This document shows positions 35,655 through 46,071 of a stretch of 64,000 nt of DNA, piece after piece. The DNA is taken from positions 28,709,707-28,773,706 of the forward strand of contig CM035807.1 in the NCBI GenBank assembly GCA_020466095.1, given 5' to 3'. The notes beneath the pieces are model-generated. The model saw only the letters and a list, made by a program, of their open reading frames with translations. It was not told where the DNA came from and searched no databases. How positions within the stretch are numbered: position 1 is the first letter of the stretch; the number at the start of each line of letters is the position of its first letter. Both the position numbers and the translations under genes were made by a program. Source of the stretch: Chlorops oryzae. Its lineage: Eukaryota > Arthropoda > Insecta > Diptera > Chloropidae.

Positions 35655-36125
35655 GCTGTGCCGAGAGGGAATATTAAATTCGAAAGTGCTTCGGGCTCGT
35701 TTTTTGAAAATTTTTTTCTTAATTTGGGCCCATTTTGGCAATATTTGGGCTTTGATTTGGGCGCGCATTGGGCTCGATTTTGGGCGCGTTTGTTCACTAC
35801 CCATGCCCGTTTTGGGCTCGATTTGGGCGCGAGTCTGTTCATTATTTGGGCGTGGTTTGGGCTCGATTTGGGCGCGTTCTTTCTAGATTTGGGCCCGGTT
35901 TGGGCTTGATTTAGGCGCGCATTGGGCTCGACTTTGGGCGCGTTTGTTCACTACCCATGCCCGTTTTGGGCTCGATTTGGGCGCGAGTCTGTTCATTATT
36001 TGGGCGTGGTTTGGGCTCGATTTGGGCGCGTTCTTTCTAGATTTGGGCCCGGTTAGGGCTCGATTTGGGCGAGATACTGTTCATTATTTGGGCCCAGTTT
36101 GGGCGTGCTTTGGGCGTGCAAAATA
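35655..36125. repeat. GGGCTCGATTTGGGCGCG minisatellite with 154-bp higher-order unit
   Basis: The elementary word TTTGGGCTCGATTTGGGCGCG recurs about a dozen times. A longer unit starting GCGCGCATTGGGCTCGA repeats at 35761 and 35915 (154 bp) almost without change, including the GTTCACTACCCATGCCC and CTGTTCATTATTTGGGCG spacers. Because the word lacks stops, frames stay open on both strands (for example 35514-35909, repeating LGSIWAR-like or WARFGLDLGA text); these are by-products, not proteins. Strong G+C skew against an A+T-rich background. Confidence 0.9.
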
Positions 36126-36299
36126 AATACAAATATTTGTACTTGGGTCATTGAGACCTTTTACACTAGTGAATTACTGCCGTAAATTCTCACTTTGTGG
36201 GCGACTAAAGCGAAAGAATTTAGAGAAAATTTGAGCGGTTTTTTTTTGTGCTTGTCAAATGAATAAACACTGATTTTGTTTCCTTACTATAAATTTTTT

Positions 36300-36350
36300 T
36301 GCATTCGGCTTCGGCCTTCGGTCTTCGGCTAAAAATCCACCTTCGGTCGG
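36300..36350. repeat. CTTCGG mini-repeat
   Basis: GGCTTCGGCCTTCGGTCTTC and a further CCTTCGGTCGG: five near-copies of CTTCGG in about 50 bases directly before the 710-bp block. Confidence 0.6.
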
Positions 36351-36356
36351 ACACTA

Positions 36357-37066
36357 GTAGACAGTAATCAATAACGTCTCGTTACTGATGGAAGTATCTC
36401 GTTACTACGTTACTACTCGTTAGTACTTTTTTGCACACATGCCAGCTGATGGTTTCCGGAGTAATTAAGTACTAAAATAATGGGTCCGCAAAACAGTATG
36501 GTAGTAGAGTGAGATTACTAACTACTGAATGAAGAGTCAAAGAGCATGAGGGAGCTTTGATTACTTTATTAACCTTCAGTTCATATAGAACTATAGCTGC
36601 AACTTCGGCCAAATGGCGCGAGCCACCATGTTTTGATGAAAAAGTTTAACTTTGGTGAATCACGCCATAGCTCTTACTATAGTTTGGTGAACCACGTAAT
36701 AGCTTTTGGCCGCAGTTGCAGCTAAAGTTCTATATACTTGAGTTATTCAATGAATGAATGAACAATTTAAAGAAAAATAGAACGAGTACTTAGTAACGAG
36801 TAATAAGTAACGATTACTTCACCAAAAATAACGAATACACCCGAGTAGTGTAAATTTTTACATTTTTACAGCTCTAGTCTTCATACCATTTTAACTCAAT
36901 CAAATACCTTTGCTATGTTTGAATTTTTCAAAAATTTTCATATAAAATTATTAAACCTGGTTTAAAATCTCCTGAAGACAATCATTTGAAAGTTTAAACC
37001 TTCAAAAAGTTTAAACTGTGTTGCAGACTATGAGCCTCAAAGTAATAAATTTTCTGTGATTTAAGG
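36357..37066. repeat. 710-bp foldback-containing block, copy 1
   Basis: The block is repeated, same orientation and length, at 41048-41757 with few differences. The first 500 bp fold: outer arms CTCGTTACTACGTTACTACTCG (36407-36430) versus ACTTAGTAACGAGTAATAAG (36788-36808); inner arms AGAACTATAGCTGCAACTTC plus GGCCAAA (36587-36613) versus TTTGGCCGCAGTTGCAGC plus TAAAGTTCT (36705-36731). The last 200 bp (36870-37066) do not fold. No coding sequence. Confidence 0.9.
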
Positions 37067-38575
37067 GATAATTTATTCAAATCGGCAGAACGCGCTGTCG
37101 ATTTTGGCTCGAAAAAGCTGCACTTCCACCATTGAAAAAATTTTGGTTTCAAAAGTCAATTTAAAAAATGTTTCCGCAAAAACTTTCGACATAATTTTTT
37201 TCGTGTTAAGAAGTTCATAAGGAAAAAATGTTAATGCTAAAAACTAGTGAAATTTGAAATCCACCTAAAAATCGGTTTCCACCGTGTTTTAAGTAGTACC
37301 TATAAGAAAATCAACAAAATTTAAAAATCCCTACAGGAGGCCGTAGTTGGATGTACCCTGATATATTTCTGAATTGAAATTAAAAGTGTGACAGAAGCAA
37401 GTTTGATATGTGGGACGGTTGTAAGTGGAAATGCCTCAATGTTATAAATCAATGATCGGAATAAACTATATTCCACATCTTGGCTAGATACAGCACATTC
37501 TGTCCTACTCCACTTAAGAAAAGTTCCTATGTGCTTTTAACGTTGTCGAGCGAAGTTTCTGACACTTGTCATCGTTTGGAGGAATCTCGAAATTTTTTGC
37601 ATAAAAGAATCTTGAATTATGAAAGTGTGCAAATATGCAAATCAAATTTCCGCCGACCCACTTGCCATCTTTCAACGCCACTTAAAGCGATAGCAAGTTG
37701 ACATTTGAAATATTCAGCGAAATGCATTCGTTTCCTTCACATTTTCCGTCCCGCTCGGACGTGATATATGTATATGTATGTATATATAAAATAACTATTT
37801 TTCTCTATTTTCGCTATTCTAGTTTAATTTGGAGCACATGAAAACGGAGCTAATAGGCCAAAAATCTATTGTTCTCGATTTTCGCCGATGCCCGATGAAA
37901 TCTAAAAGATGAACTTTTTTACTTAAAAAAAAAAAAAAATTATTTTTTTTTGTTCTTTTGCGGCAATTCCAAACTAAAACGCTGCGAGTTTCGTAAACTT
38001 TATGGAAAGCGATGCAATTATTGTTGCAGAACAATGTGAAAAATGTCATTTGTAATGGAATTCCATTGTTCGGCATTTAAGAAGAGAGAATTTATGCGAC
38101 GCATGCAGTTTTGCCCAATTAATGCAGCCATTGTGATTGTTTGGGTCAGTTTTGAATTTTATCCAATGTGGGACTCAAGGCTTCCGACGATCTGCTTGCC
38201 GAAGAGCTTAGCCACGAGTCATTGAGAATTTTGAGTGCATGAGGTTGAAAGGTGCGAGGGGGGGTATGTGGGGGAATGAGTTAGTACTTGCAATTTTCTG
38301 AGTGGTTTCTTGCCTCAATCAAATAAGTGGGTAATCAAATTATGCTGTGCATGCATCAAAAATTTACTGATAAGGTGGTCAAATTAAATTGAAACAAGTT
38401 GTCTTACAACAAAGCAACAAGCTGTGTAATTAGATACAATGGAAAACAGTGAATCCTCTATATAAAGGTATCCATCTATCGTATGTTGGAATTATGAGTA
38501 CGTGTGTTACTGATTAAATTAAATGATCACCGTGAATGAGAAATTATCTGACCAATGGTCCTCTGAGGAGTAATA
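37067..38575. other. gene-free stretch
   Basis: No supported gene. A TCAATTTAAAAAATG word at 37156-37170 is where similarity to the second 710-bp block resumes. A-run 37925-37938. Confidence 0.45.
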
Positions 38576-39866
38576 TATTAGGTGTAGTAAAAAGAAATCC
38601 ATTATTTTTGCATTAAATTGAGGGCTTTATTTAAGATAGTTAGAATGACCCGATTTAGGTCAAATATGCGCCGTTTTGTTCGATAACTTGTTGCCATTTT
38701 AAAGGTAATTTCATTATGCCTCTCTCATAGAAGCCCTCGTTCCTATTAGCAAAAAATTGAGACAGTCGAATTTCAGAAGCCTCTCTTGAAGCGAATGTTT
38801 CACAAGCAAAATTGTTCGCCATGGACAGGAACAGATGGTAATCACATGGTGCCAGGTCCGGACTATAAGGTGGATGCAGAAGAACCTCCCAACCAAACTC
38901 CCGGAGCTTCTGGCGAGTCACTATCGATGTGTGTGGCCTGGCGTTGTCCTGATGGAACACAATTCCTCTCCTATTGGCCAAAGCTGGCCGCTTATGGGCG
39001 ATTGCTTCCTTCCAGACGGTCCAATTGTTGACAGTAGAGTTCCAGTTAAAGTTTTGCCGTATGGGAGCAGCTCATAGTAGATAATTCCCTGCCAATCTCA
39101 CCAAACACACAGCAAAACCTTCCTGGCCGTCAATCCTGGCTTAGCCACCGTTTCCGCCGTTCACCGTGTTTCGACCACGACCGTTTTCGCTTGACGTTGT
39201 CGTAAGTGACCCACTTTTCATCACCAGTCACCAACCGCTTCAGAAATGGGTCGATTTTGTTGCGGTTCAGCAGCGATTCGCAGATGGAAATTCGGTCTAT
39301 GAGGTTTTTTTGCGTTAACTCGTGTGGCACCCATACATCGAGCTTCTTTGTGTATCCAGCCTTATTCAAATGGTTCCAAACGGTTTTTTGTGCAATCTTT
39401 AGCTCTTTTGCAATCGAAACAGTGCTAACATGACGGTCGGACTCGATAATTTCCATGATTTTATCGACATTTTTCGACAATTGGCCTTCCAGTGCGTGGT
39501 GCATCCTTGACATCGAAGTTACCGGAACGGAATCGACGAAACCAAAATTGCGCATGATTGGCTGTTACAGTATCAGGTCCATAAACGCTATTCACATTTT
39601 CAGCCGCCTGGCTTGCGTTTTCTCCCTTATCGAAGAAAAACTGTAAAATGTAGCGAATTTTCTCTTTGCTGATGTCCATCTTTGACAAGCTCTCAAACAA
39701 AACTGAATCAATCAATCAAAAAAGTGTCAAAAAAGCTTTTTTAGTAGGAACTGTCATCTTTCTAATGCCCCCTAGCGGAAAACGATCGGACTTATACAAC
39801 GCGAGATGCATATAAATAACGCCATCTATTGGAAAAATAATGGATTTCTTTTTACTACACCTAATA
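38576..39866 (-). mobile_element. mariner element, copy 1 (1287 bp)
   Basis: The element spans 38578-39864, bounded by TA (38576-38577, 39865-39866). Ends are exact 32-bp inverted repeats starting TTAGGTGTAGTAAAAAGAAA. Length and terminal type fit mariner of the cecropia/mellifera group. The transposase on the minus strand is broken. It stands directly next to a GGACTCC-family repeat on its right side. Confidence 0.95.
38655..39715 (-). pseudogene. mariner D,D34D transposase, frameshifted
   Basis: It would cut and paste the mariner element as a DDE-type transposase in the nucleus. Three frames carry the parts. The first (39715 or internal Met 39679, to 39461) has the N-terminal helix-turn-helix region and ends in a GRPIVE hinge motif. 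The second (to 39130) has VWVPHELTQ and TGDEKW with the first catalytic Asp. The third (38981-38655) has FHQDNARPH with the second Asp and YSPDLAPCDYHLF with the third, exactly 34 residues later. From 39679 to the stop is about 342 codons, the usual mariner length. Defects seen: a one-base excess in the A-run at about 39472, a shift near 39150, an in-frame TGA where CVWWDW is expected (about 39090), and a shift near 39050. Not functional. Confidence 0.95.
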
Positions 39867-39879
39867 TAATGTTTTTTTA

Positions 39880-40300
39880 AACTCATACAGATGAGAGCAG
39901 AAGGAATCATATATGACTCAAATATGGGCTCCTTTGGAATATGATTTCGGACTCATATAGGACGACCTTCGCAAAAACGGGAGCACGTTCATTTTGGACT
40001 CCCAAATGAGCTCACTCTGAGGGCTCGCACTCCGAACAAGGTCTCATAAATGCACTGTTGCCAGTTTAGGGGAATCTCCCCTAAATCAAAAGACATTTAT
40101 GATCCTTAACGGAGTCTTAGGGCTGAAAAGTGGTCAGGGAAACTTGTATGGAATCTTATGGGACCAAGGTTTTGTTTTTAGAAGATTTCAAAATTGAATT
40201 TTAAGGAATTTTGTCCTTGTTTTGAGACATTCAGGGGGAATGTTCCCCTAAAAATCTGGCAACAGTTCATAAATGACTCATTTAGGATTCCAAATGTTTA
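39880..40300. mobile_element. GGACTCC-family repeat, copy 2 (interrupted)
   Basis: Collinear with 29336-29540 (ATATAGGACGACCTTCGCAA, CATTTTGGACTCCCAAATGA, GAGGGCTCGCACTCC) and resumes after the insertion with GACTCATTTAGGATTCCAAATG to TTTACTGGG. A 215-bp MITE splits it at 40053. Confidence 0.7.
40045..40275. mobile_element. CACTGTTGCCAG hAT-type MITE with 8-bp target duplication
   Basis: Element 40053-40267 starts CACTGTTGCCAGTTTAGGGG and ends CCCCTAAAAATCTGGCAACAG plus TT. CATAAATG occurs on both sides (40045-40052, 40268-40275). The last base of the right end differs from the expected G. TTTAGGGGAA/TTCCCCTAAA arms pair inside both ends. The empty site is visible in the homologous repeat near 29500 (TTCATAAATGACTTA). 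Confidence 0.9.
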
Positions 40301-40913
40301 CTGGGAAAAACTAGAAAACTTTTTGAGAATTTTTGACGAAATTTGAAATTTGTTCTGCAGTCGTTTTTGTTATGTCTAAACACTGGAAGAGTAGGCAGTC
40401 TTTCTATCTAAAATGCATAAGAAGATCTAATAGAAGTCAGCATGATTCGTGCTTAGATTTGGTAACTTTTAACGCTACATTTAGTTATTTGAGGGTGCGA
40501 AACGTTCGTAGCCCGTATCGGCAACTGGATCAGAGCTGTATTTCCTTTTTTATTCGATAAATCTTTTTCTACTCGATAAACGAAGAAAACCTACAGAACT
40601 GCTTTTTTCTCTGTGTAGACGCGATTGCAAAGGAGAATTTCAAATATTTTCGAGCAACTATGAATTTTCCTACCGTAAGCAGAGATAAGTATATGCGTTT
40701 CTTTTGTGCTCATAAAAATCTCCTGAACAATTTGTCTTAACGGGAGTAATGTTTGGGTCTTATTTGGAAAAATATATATTATATATTTCCATTTGTGTGG
40801 GGTATTTCATTCTCAGGCTCGGATGACTTTGACGCTCTTAAACTCTTATTATTTAACCTCAAATCCGATAGAAAGTGGGTTCAGTGTATTTGAATTTGTT
40901 TTTAAACTAAAAG
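40301..40913. other. gene-free stretch
   Basis: No supported gene; a 75-codon frame at 40333-40560 is unrecognised. Confidence 0.4.
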
Positions 40914-41024
40914 AAAAATAGTTTGTCCCTGTTGACTATTAGATAATCTTTTACAGGGCCATTTTGAAATTATGTATACTTCATTTTGTACAGATATTTG
41001 GTATTAGTCAAGAAGGCACATCTA
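40914..41024. repeat. 111-bp direct duplication, left copy
   Basis: AAAAATAGTTTGTCCCTG ... AAGAAGGCACATCTA, repeated at 41774-41884 with only about one substitution (TGACTATTAG versus TGACTTTTAG). It flanks the second 710-bp block. Confidence 0.95.
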
Positions 41025-41047
41025 TTCGGTGAAAAGTAACGACTGCT

Positions 41048-41772
41048 GTAGACAGTAATCAATAACGTCTCGTTACTGATGGAAGTATCTCGTTACTACG
41101 TTACTACTCGTTAGTACTATTTTGCACACATGCCAGCTGATGGTTTCCGGAGTAATTAAGTACTAAAATAATGGGTCCGCAAAACAGTATGGTAGTAGAG
41201 TGAGATTACTAACTACTGAATGAAGAGTCAAAGAGAATGAGGGTGCTTTGATTACTTTATCAACCTTCAGTTCATATAGAACTATAGCTGCAACTTCGGC
41301 CAAATGGCGCGAGCCACCATGTTTTGATGAAAAAGTTTAACTTTCGTGAATCACGCCATAGCTCTTACTATAGTTTGGTGTACCACGTAATAGCTTTTGG
41401 CCGAAGTTGCAGCTATAGTTCTATATACTTGAGTTATTCAATGAATTAATTAACAATTTTAAGAAAAATAGAACGAGTACTTAGTAACGAGTAATTAGTA
41501 ACGATTACTTCACCAAAAATAACGAATACACCCGAGTAGTGTAAATTTTTGCATTTTTACAGCTCTAGTCTTCATACCATTTTAACTCAATCAAATACCT
41601 TTGCTATGTTTGAATTTTTCAAAAATTTTCATATAAAATTATTAAACCTGGTTTAAAATCTCCTGAAGACAATTATTTGAGAGTTTAAACCTTCAAAAAG
41701 TTTAAACTGTGTTGCAGACTATGAGCCTCAAAGTATTAAATTTTCTGTGATTTAAGGTCAATTTAAAAAATG
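41048..41772. repeat. 710-bp foldback-containing block, copy 2
   Basis: 41048-41757 equals 36357-37066 base for base in length, with scattered substitutions; 41758-41772 then matches 37156-37170, so 89 bp present after copy 1 are missing here. The fold is retained (TAGCTGCAACTTCGGCCAAA versus TTTGGCCGAAGTTGCAGCTA, here improved by one pair). Flanked by the 111-bp duplication. Confidence 0.9.
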
Positions 41773-41773
41773 T

Positions 41774-41884
41774 AAAAATAGTTTGTCCCTGTTGACTTTT
41801 AGATAATCTTTTACAGGGCCATTTTGAAATTATGTATACTTCATTTTGTACAGATATTTGGTATTAGTCAAGAAGGCACATCTA
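41774..41884. repeat. 111-bp direct duplication, right copy
   Basis: Partner of 40914-41024, beginning immediately after the copied block. Confidence 0.95.
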
Positions 41885-43555
41885 AGCTTTAGAAAAAAGA
41901 CAAGTTCATTCAAAAACCATCCGCCTATCGAACACGAAATGACATGCTCCATATCTTTCAACAACGCTCATGGAAAACGTCACATCCAATTTTCCAAGAA
42001 TATTATAATCCAGCAATCCACAATCATGGCAACGAAATATACATTCCAAGAACTCTGTTCCCCTTCCGCGTTTCTTTCGGAGAATTTTTTCCAATTTCCA
42101 TAACTTTCCCCGTAGCCAATACCAACCATTGATTTAGAGAATTTCAAACGCCTTTGGAGAAATAAACAAAATAATATACCCAAGATAAGAATTCAAAAAA
42201 AAAACACATCTTTAAGAAAATCCCTCGCCCTTCCTACCCCTCCTGGCTTTCGCCAGTTTTATCATGTCTACCCGAATGAAATTAACTATCACGTCCTGTT
42301 TTAATGGTACGAAAGCAATCTATTAGTTTTTTTCGGGAACTTTTGTTGACACGAAACTTAAAATCGGTTCGTCATGCAAGCGAGCGAGCGAGCAACAAGA
42401 GCATCTCATTTTCCTTATGACGACGAGTTCCATAGCACAGTTAAACCTTTTGAGCACGTCATCGATTCTCGCACGAACCAAAAAAAAAAAAAGAAAAAAC
42501 AAACTTTCCAGCCGAAATAAAGTTTCAGCCGAACTTTTTCAATTACCAATAAATTGTTGAGGTCAAAATCGTTCTATGATCGAAATCAAAATACAATCTT
42601 CAGACACGTTCGCAGCCGTTAACCGAGGCGAAAACTTCTTTCCATCGGAAAATTTTTTATGTCAATAAAAACCAAAAAAAAAAGACTGAAACCAGATAAC
42701 AAAACTTAAATAAACAATGTCACTTGGCTGGGGTGAGTTAATATTCGTGTGCTTCGCTTGTGCCCACAGCTCAACGGGAGATTACGGGAAAATATTAGCC
42801 TAAAGTGACTTTTGATGTTGTGCGGTTAATTTATGTCAAGAAACCATTGAAGCGAATGTTCAATGTTTCGTTGATTCGGATTCACTTGTTTTATTTCACG
42901 TTAGTCCAAAATTGATTCATTTAGACGAGATGATTACTGAATGATGTTCTACAGAATCATGTATTTCCAAGCATATCATGAAGAGCTCGGTACAGATACC
43001 ATTGGAAGGATATTCTTACAATTCGCATTTACTGCAGGGTACCTACATATTCTGTCCGAGGCAATTACACGCAATTGAAATCTGATTTCAATTTGTTTGA
43101 AATCACGCGGAAAATCACACAATCTTTCTATGAAGAGAATATCCAATGCAACAAGAAAAGCAATTATTGAGTACATGCAATAAGTAAACTAAATTTTTTT
43201 TGTTCGATTTTGACATTTCTATTAATTAAACAAAACATGAAAATGCTAACCGCAAACGAGACCCATTGTTCGGCTCATCGGTCATGCATTAGCAATAAAC
43301 AATGCGTTTAATTATTTGTATTGATGACAGGTATTCCGGACATTGTGATCCGGAACGTTTCGACATTTCGAAATAAATTTTCGAATCGTGTTTGATTTAT
43401 TTACACATATCAATACAACCAGTAAATTCAAGTCAAAATGGTTGGTATCAATTGAAGGAAATAACAATTAAGTTTGAATTGAATCTTTTATCATTTTTGT
43501 ACACCTTCAAATTGACGAGGTATTTGCACAAATTTTATGAAATTGACCATACAAA
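41885..43555. other. gene-free stretch
   Basis: Overlapping 62-85 codon frames at 41846-42183 on both strands have no domain. GCGAGCGAGCGAGC at 42379-42392; A-run 42480-42491. No supported gene. Confidence 0.45.
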
Positions 43556-43558
43556 AAA

Positions 43559-43731
43559 CAGTCGACTCTCGTTAATTCGAACATCGAAGGACTCTTAAAG
43601 TATTACGAAATATCGAGTGTTTGATTTAACGAGAGTCGACTCTATAAAGAGATTTTGTAGGGAACTCGTGATAACTTTGAATTATAGAGAGGTTCGAACA
43701 ATCGCAGGTTTGAATTAACGAGAGTCGACTG
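43559..43731. mobile_element. pogo-like MITE, 173 bp, with a third internal end copy
   Basis: The left end CAGTCGACTCTCGTTAATTC is mirrored by GAATTAACGAGAGTCGACTG at the right; TA follows the right end, AA precedes the left. A further TTTAACGAGAGTCGACTCTA lies internally at 43624-43643 in the right-end orientation. Confidence 0.8.
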
Positions 43732-43734
43732 TAT

Positions 43735-44029
43735 ATGTATATAGAAATGATCAGCGTCACCAAGAGATTCGATTTATATCCATCAATCCGTCCGTCCGTC
43801 TGTCCTTCTGTCTGTCTGGTTGTATACAGTTTTCTTATCGAAGGAGTTGAGCTATTTTGACAAAACCCGTTGTGCGTGCTCATGGGGCCATGAGTGTGAA
43901 CAACAAGAATGGACCGGATCAGAACATTTTTAGGAGTACCTCCAGTAGTAGGGTCTGTAATTAAAATCACAAGAACTGCTCTAAAACCTAAACTTTTCAA
44001 AACCAATTTTTTTTGGCTTTCTATTTTTA
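43735..44029 (+). mobile_element. DINE-like H1, truncated on both sides
   Basis: TATATAGAAATGATCAGCGT, CCGTCCGTCCGTCTGTCC, GTTTTCTTATCGAAGGAG and GGAGTACCTCCAGTAGTAGG follow the order of 58509-59399 read in reverse. It stops where the next DINE-like element starts at 44030, which therefore inserted into it. Confidence 0.7.
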
Positions 44030-44156
44030 TACCTTTTCCGAAGGAAAGGGTATATTAAGTTTGGCACGGTGTATGTAACATACCAAAGGAGTCGCGATAG
44101 ATATAGACATATATATATATTCTTGATCAGGGTGACAAGAGGAGTCGATCTAGCCA

Positions 44157-44224
<68 letters not shown>

Positions 44225-45367
44225 GGTCACACTTTAGTTTTTCGTAATTTACTCCTAAGCCATGAAAGATATCATATTAAAATTTGGCATGGACTTGAAC
44301 CAGGTAAATGTCCGCAAAACTGCATACAAATTTTTTTCGTAGTCCCTCCTTGGGTCGTGGGAAGTGGTTCAGAAGTTTCAAAAATCACGATTTTTAAGGT
44401 TTTTAAGGATAACTTTTTTACTATACATCCCAGCTTATTGAAATTTGGTGTGTGTATAGCTACTATGTAGACTTAAGCTTTCGCTGAAAAAAAATTGCGA
44501 CATCGCTTTAACTATGGTCATCATCCTACATATAAGAAAAAAACACTTTTTCTCTTATTCTCATATCTGTATACAAAAATGATTTTTTTTTGCTTCTTCT
44601 GATTGTGTATTTTGCCGCCAAATAAAGTCGTCACTTAAGGTTAAAATTTGACCATGACCACCATTCGCGAAATTCGCGAAAATTTTATTTTCACTATTTT
44701 GAATTGAGTATTTCGCAGCTAAACAAAATGTCCTCTAAGGCTTAAAAATTTATCAAGACCACCATTCGCGAAATTCGCAAAAAATTGATTTTCACTATTT
44801 TGAATTGAGTATTTCGCTGCTAGACAAAATGTCCTCTAACGGTTAAAACTTGATCAAGACCACCATTCGCGAAATTCGCAAAAATTTGATTTTCACTATT
44901 TTGAATTGAGTATTTCGCAGCTAAACAAAATGTCCTCTAAGGCTTAAAAATTTATCAAGACCACCATTCGCGAAATTCGCAAAAAATTGATTTTCACTAT
45001 TTTGAATTGAGTATTTCGCAGCTAAACAAAATGTCCTCTAAGGGTTAAAACTTGATCAAGACCACCATTCGCGAAATTCGCAAAAAATTGATTTTCACTA
45101 TTTTGAATTGAGTATTTCGCAGCTAGACATATTATCCTCTAACGGTTAAAATTTGACCATGACCACTATTCGCGAAATTTTTTTGCTTAATAATAATCTC
45201 GAGTTTTAGAAGCTAAATCGAAGTACAGATAAGGTATAAATATATATCCAAGCTAGAACAACGAAAACGGCAAGAATATTCGTTAAGGTAATGTTTTAAC
45301 ATATTTTAGGCTGAGGAAAAGGTATGTGTGCAATCGGCTTTGCCGATGTAAACTTCTTTACTTGTTT
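44030..45367 (+). mobile_element. DINE-1-like Helentron with internal 101-bp repeats (copy 2)
   Basis: Start TATACCTTTTCCGAAGGAAA, then CATATATATATATTCTTGAT, TCGATCTAGCCATG, a (GTCT)n core of about 17 units (44158-44223), a block shared with 18359-19661, five tandem 101-bp units, a GCTTTGCCGATG hairpin and the 3' end CTTTACTTGTTTT. It is the inverted partner of 18359-19661. The 133-codon frame 44069-44470 (VCLSVCLS repeats) is the microsatellite read as protein. Non-autonomous. Confidence 0.92.
44640..45180. repeat. tandem repeat with exact 101-bp period
   Basis: TGTCCTCTAA (last unit TATCCTCTAA) starts at 101-bp intervals: reference bases 44730, 44831, 44932, 45033, 45134. Units 1 and 3 share GGCTTAAAAATTTATCAAG and units 2 and 4 share GGTTAAAACTTGATCAAG, suggesting a two-unit higher-order duplication. 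Confidence 0.95.
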
Positions 45368-45871
45368 TTTATTGAATCTTCCTTTAAATAGGAACTAACA
45401 ATAAGTATTCAAATCTTAATTCTAAATAAATCATAGCTACTTATACCGAATATAAAGTATAAAGTAGTATTTCGATACGACGGGCCTCAATTCAAGAGAT
45501 GGGCCGCTGATGGATTTGAGCCTCTCGGAGTGAGGGCGATGCGCGCTTGACGCGTACCTTTCCACTTTTCTATATGCGAACCCGGTAATATTTTAGAATG
45601 TAGCGGTCGGACGATCAATCCTTCGTAGTCTGGAACTCGAAGCAGTAAAGGCTAAAAACCTAGACATTTCGTTGGGATGATGATGCAGACGCTCTGTGTA
45701 AACAATTTTCGGAAAGATATTTGGACATACTCAAAAGTGGGCGTGGCAGAAAAGTATTCTTCGAAATTTGGTTCTTGTAGCTGAAATTCAAATGGAACTT
45801 CTTTTATAGTCATAGACATCTCCTATTTTCTTAGCTTGATTGGTCCAATACTTAAGGGTATTTTTAGTACC
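45368..45871. other. gene-free stretch
   Basis: 45480-45700 is richer in G+C (GGGCCGCTGATGGATTTGAG, GCGCGCTTGACGCGTACC) and could be a relic of a retroelement 3' region, but no frame or end is recognisable. Confidence 0.35.
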
Positions 45872-46071
45872 TACACCGAGAGAAATAACAACAGTTAAAT
45901 CAACTACTTAGAACAGTTAAAGTAAGAGTGGTCAAATAAACTGAATTCCGCGTTAAATGCACTGAAAAAAGCAGTCAAATGAACAGTTGAAAAACAGTTA
46001 CTTTTTATGTTCACTTTCGCTTTCGTTCACTTAGACGTATAAGTTCGCATTTTGATCAACCGCCTCCGGAG

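Noticed and set aside
35514..35909. 131-codon frame with LGSIWAR/WARFGLDLGA repeats as a repetitive protein
   Set aside because: Explained by a stop-free minisatellite word; open on both strands and in several frames.
43030..43042. TTTACTGCAGGGTA as a third CCCTGCAG MITE
   Set aside because: Only the end word matches; the neighbouring sequence shows none of the family's palindromes.
44069..44470. 133-codon frame with VCLSVCLS repeats
   Set aside because: It is the (GTCT)n core and flank of a DINE-like element read as protein.
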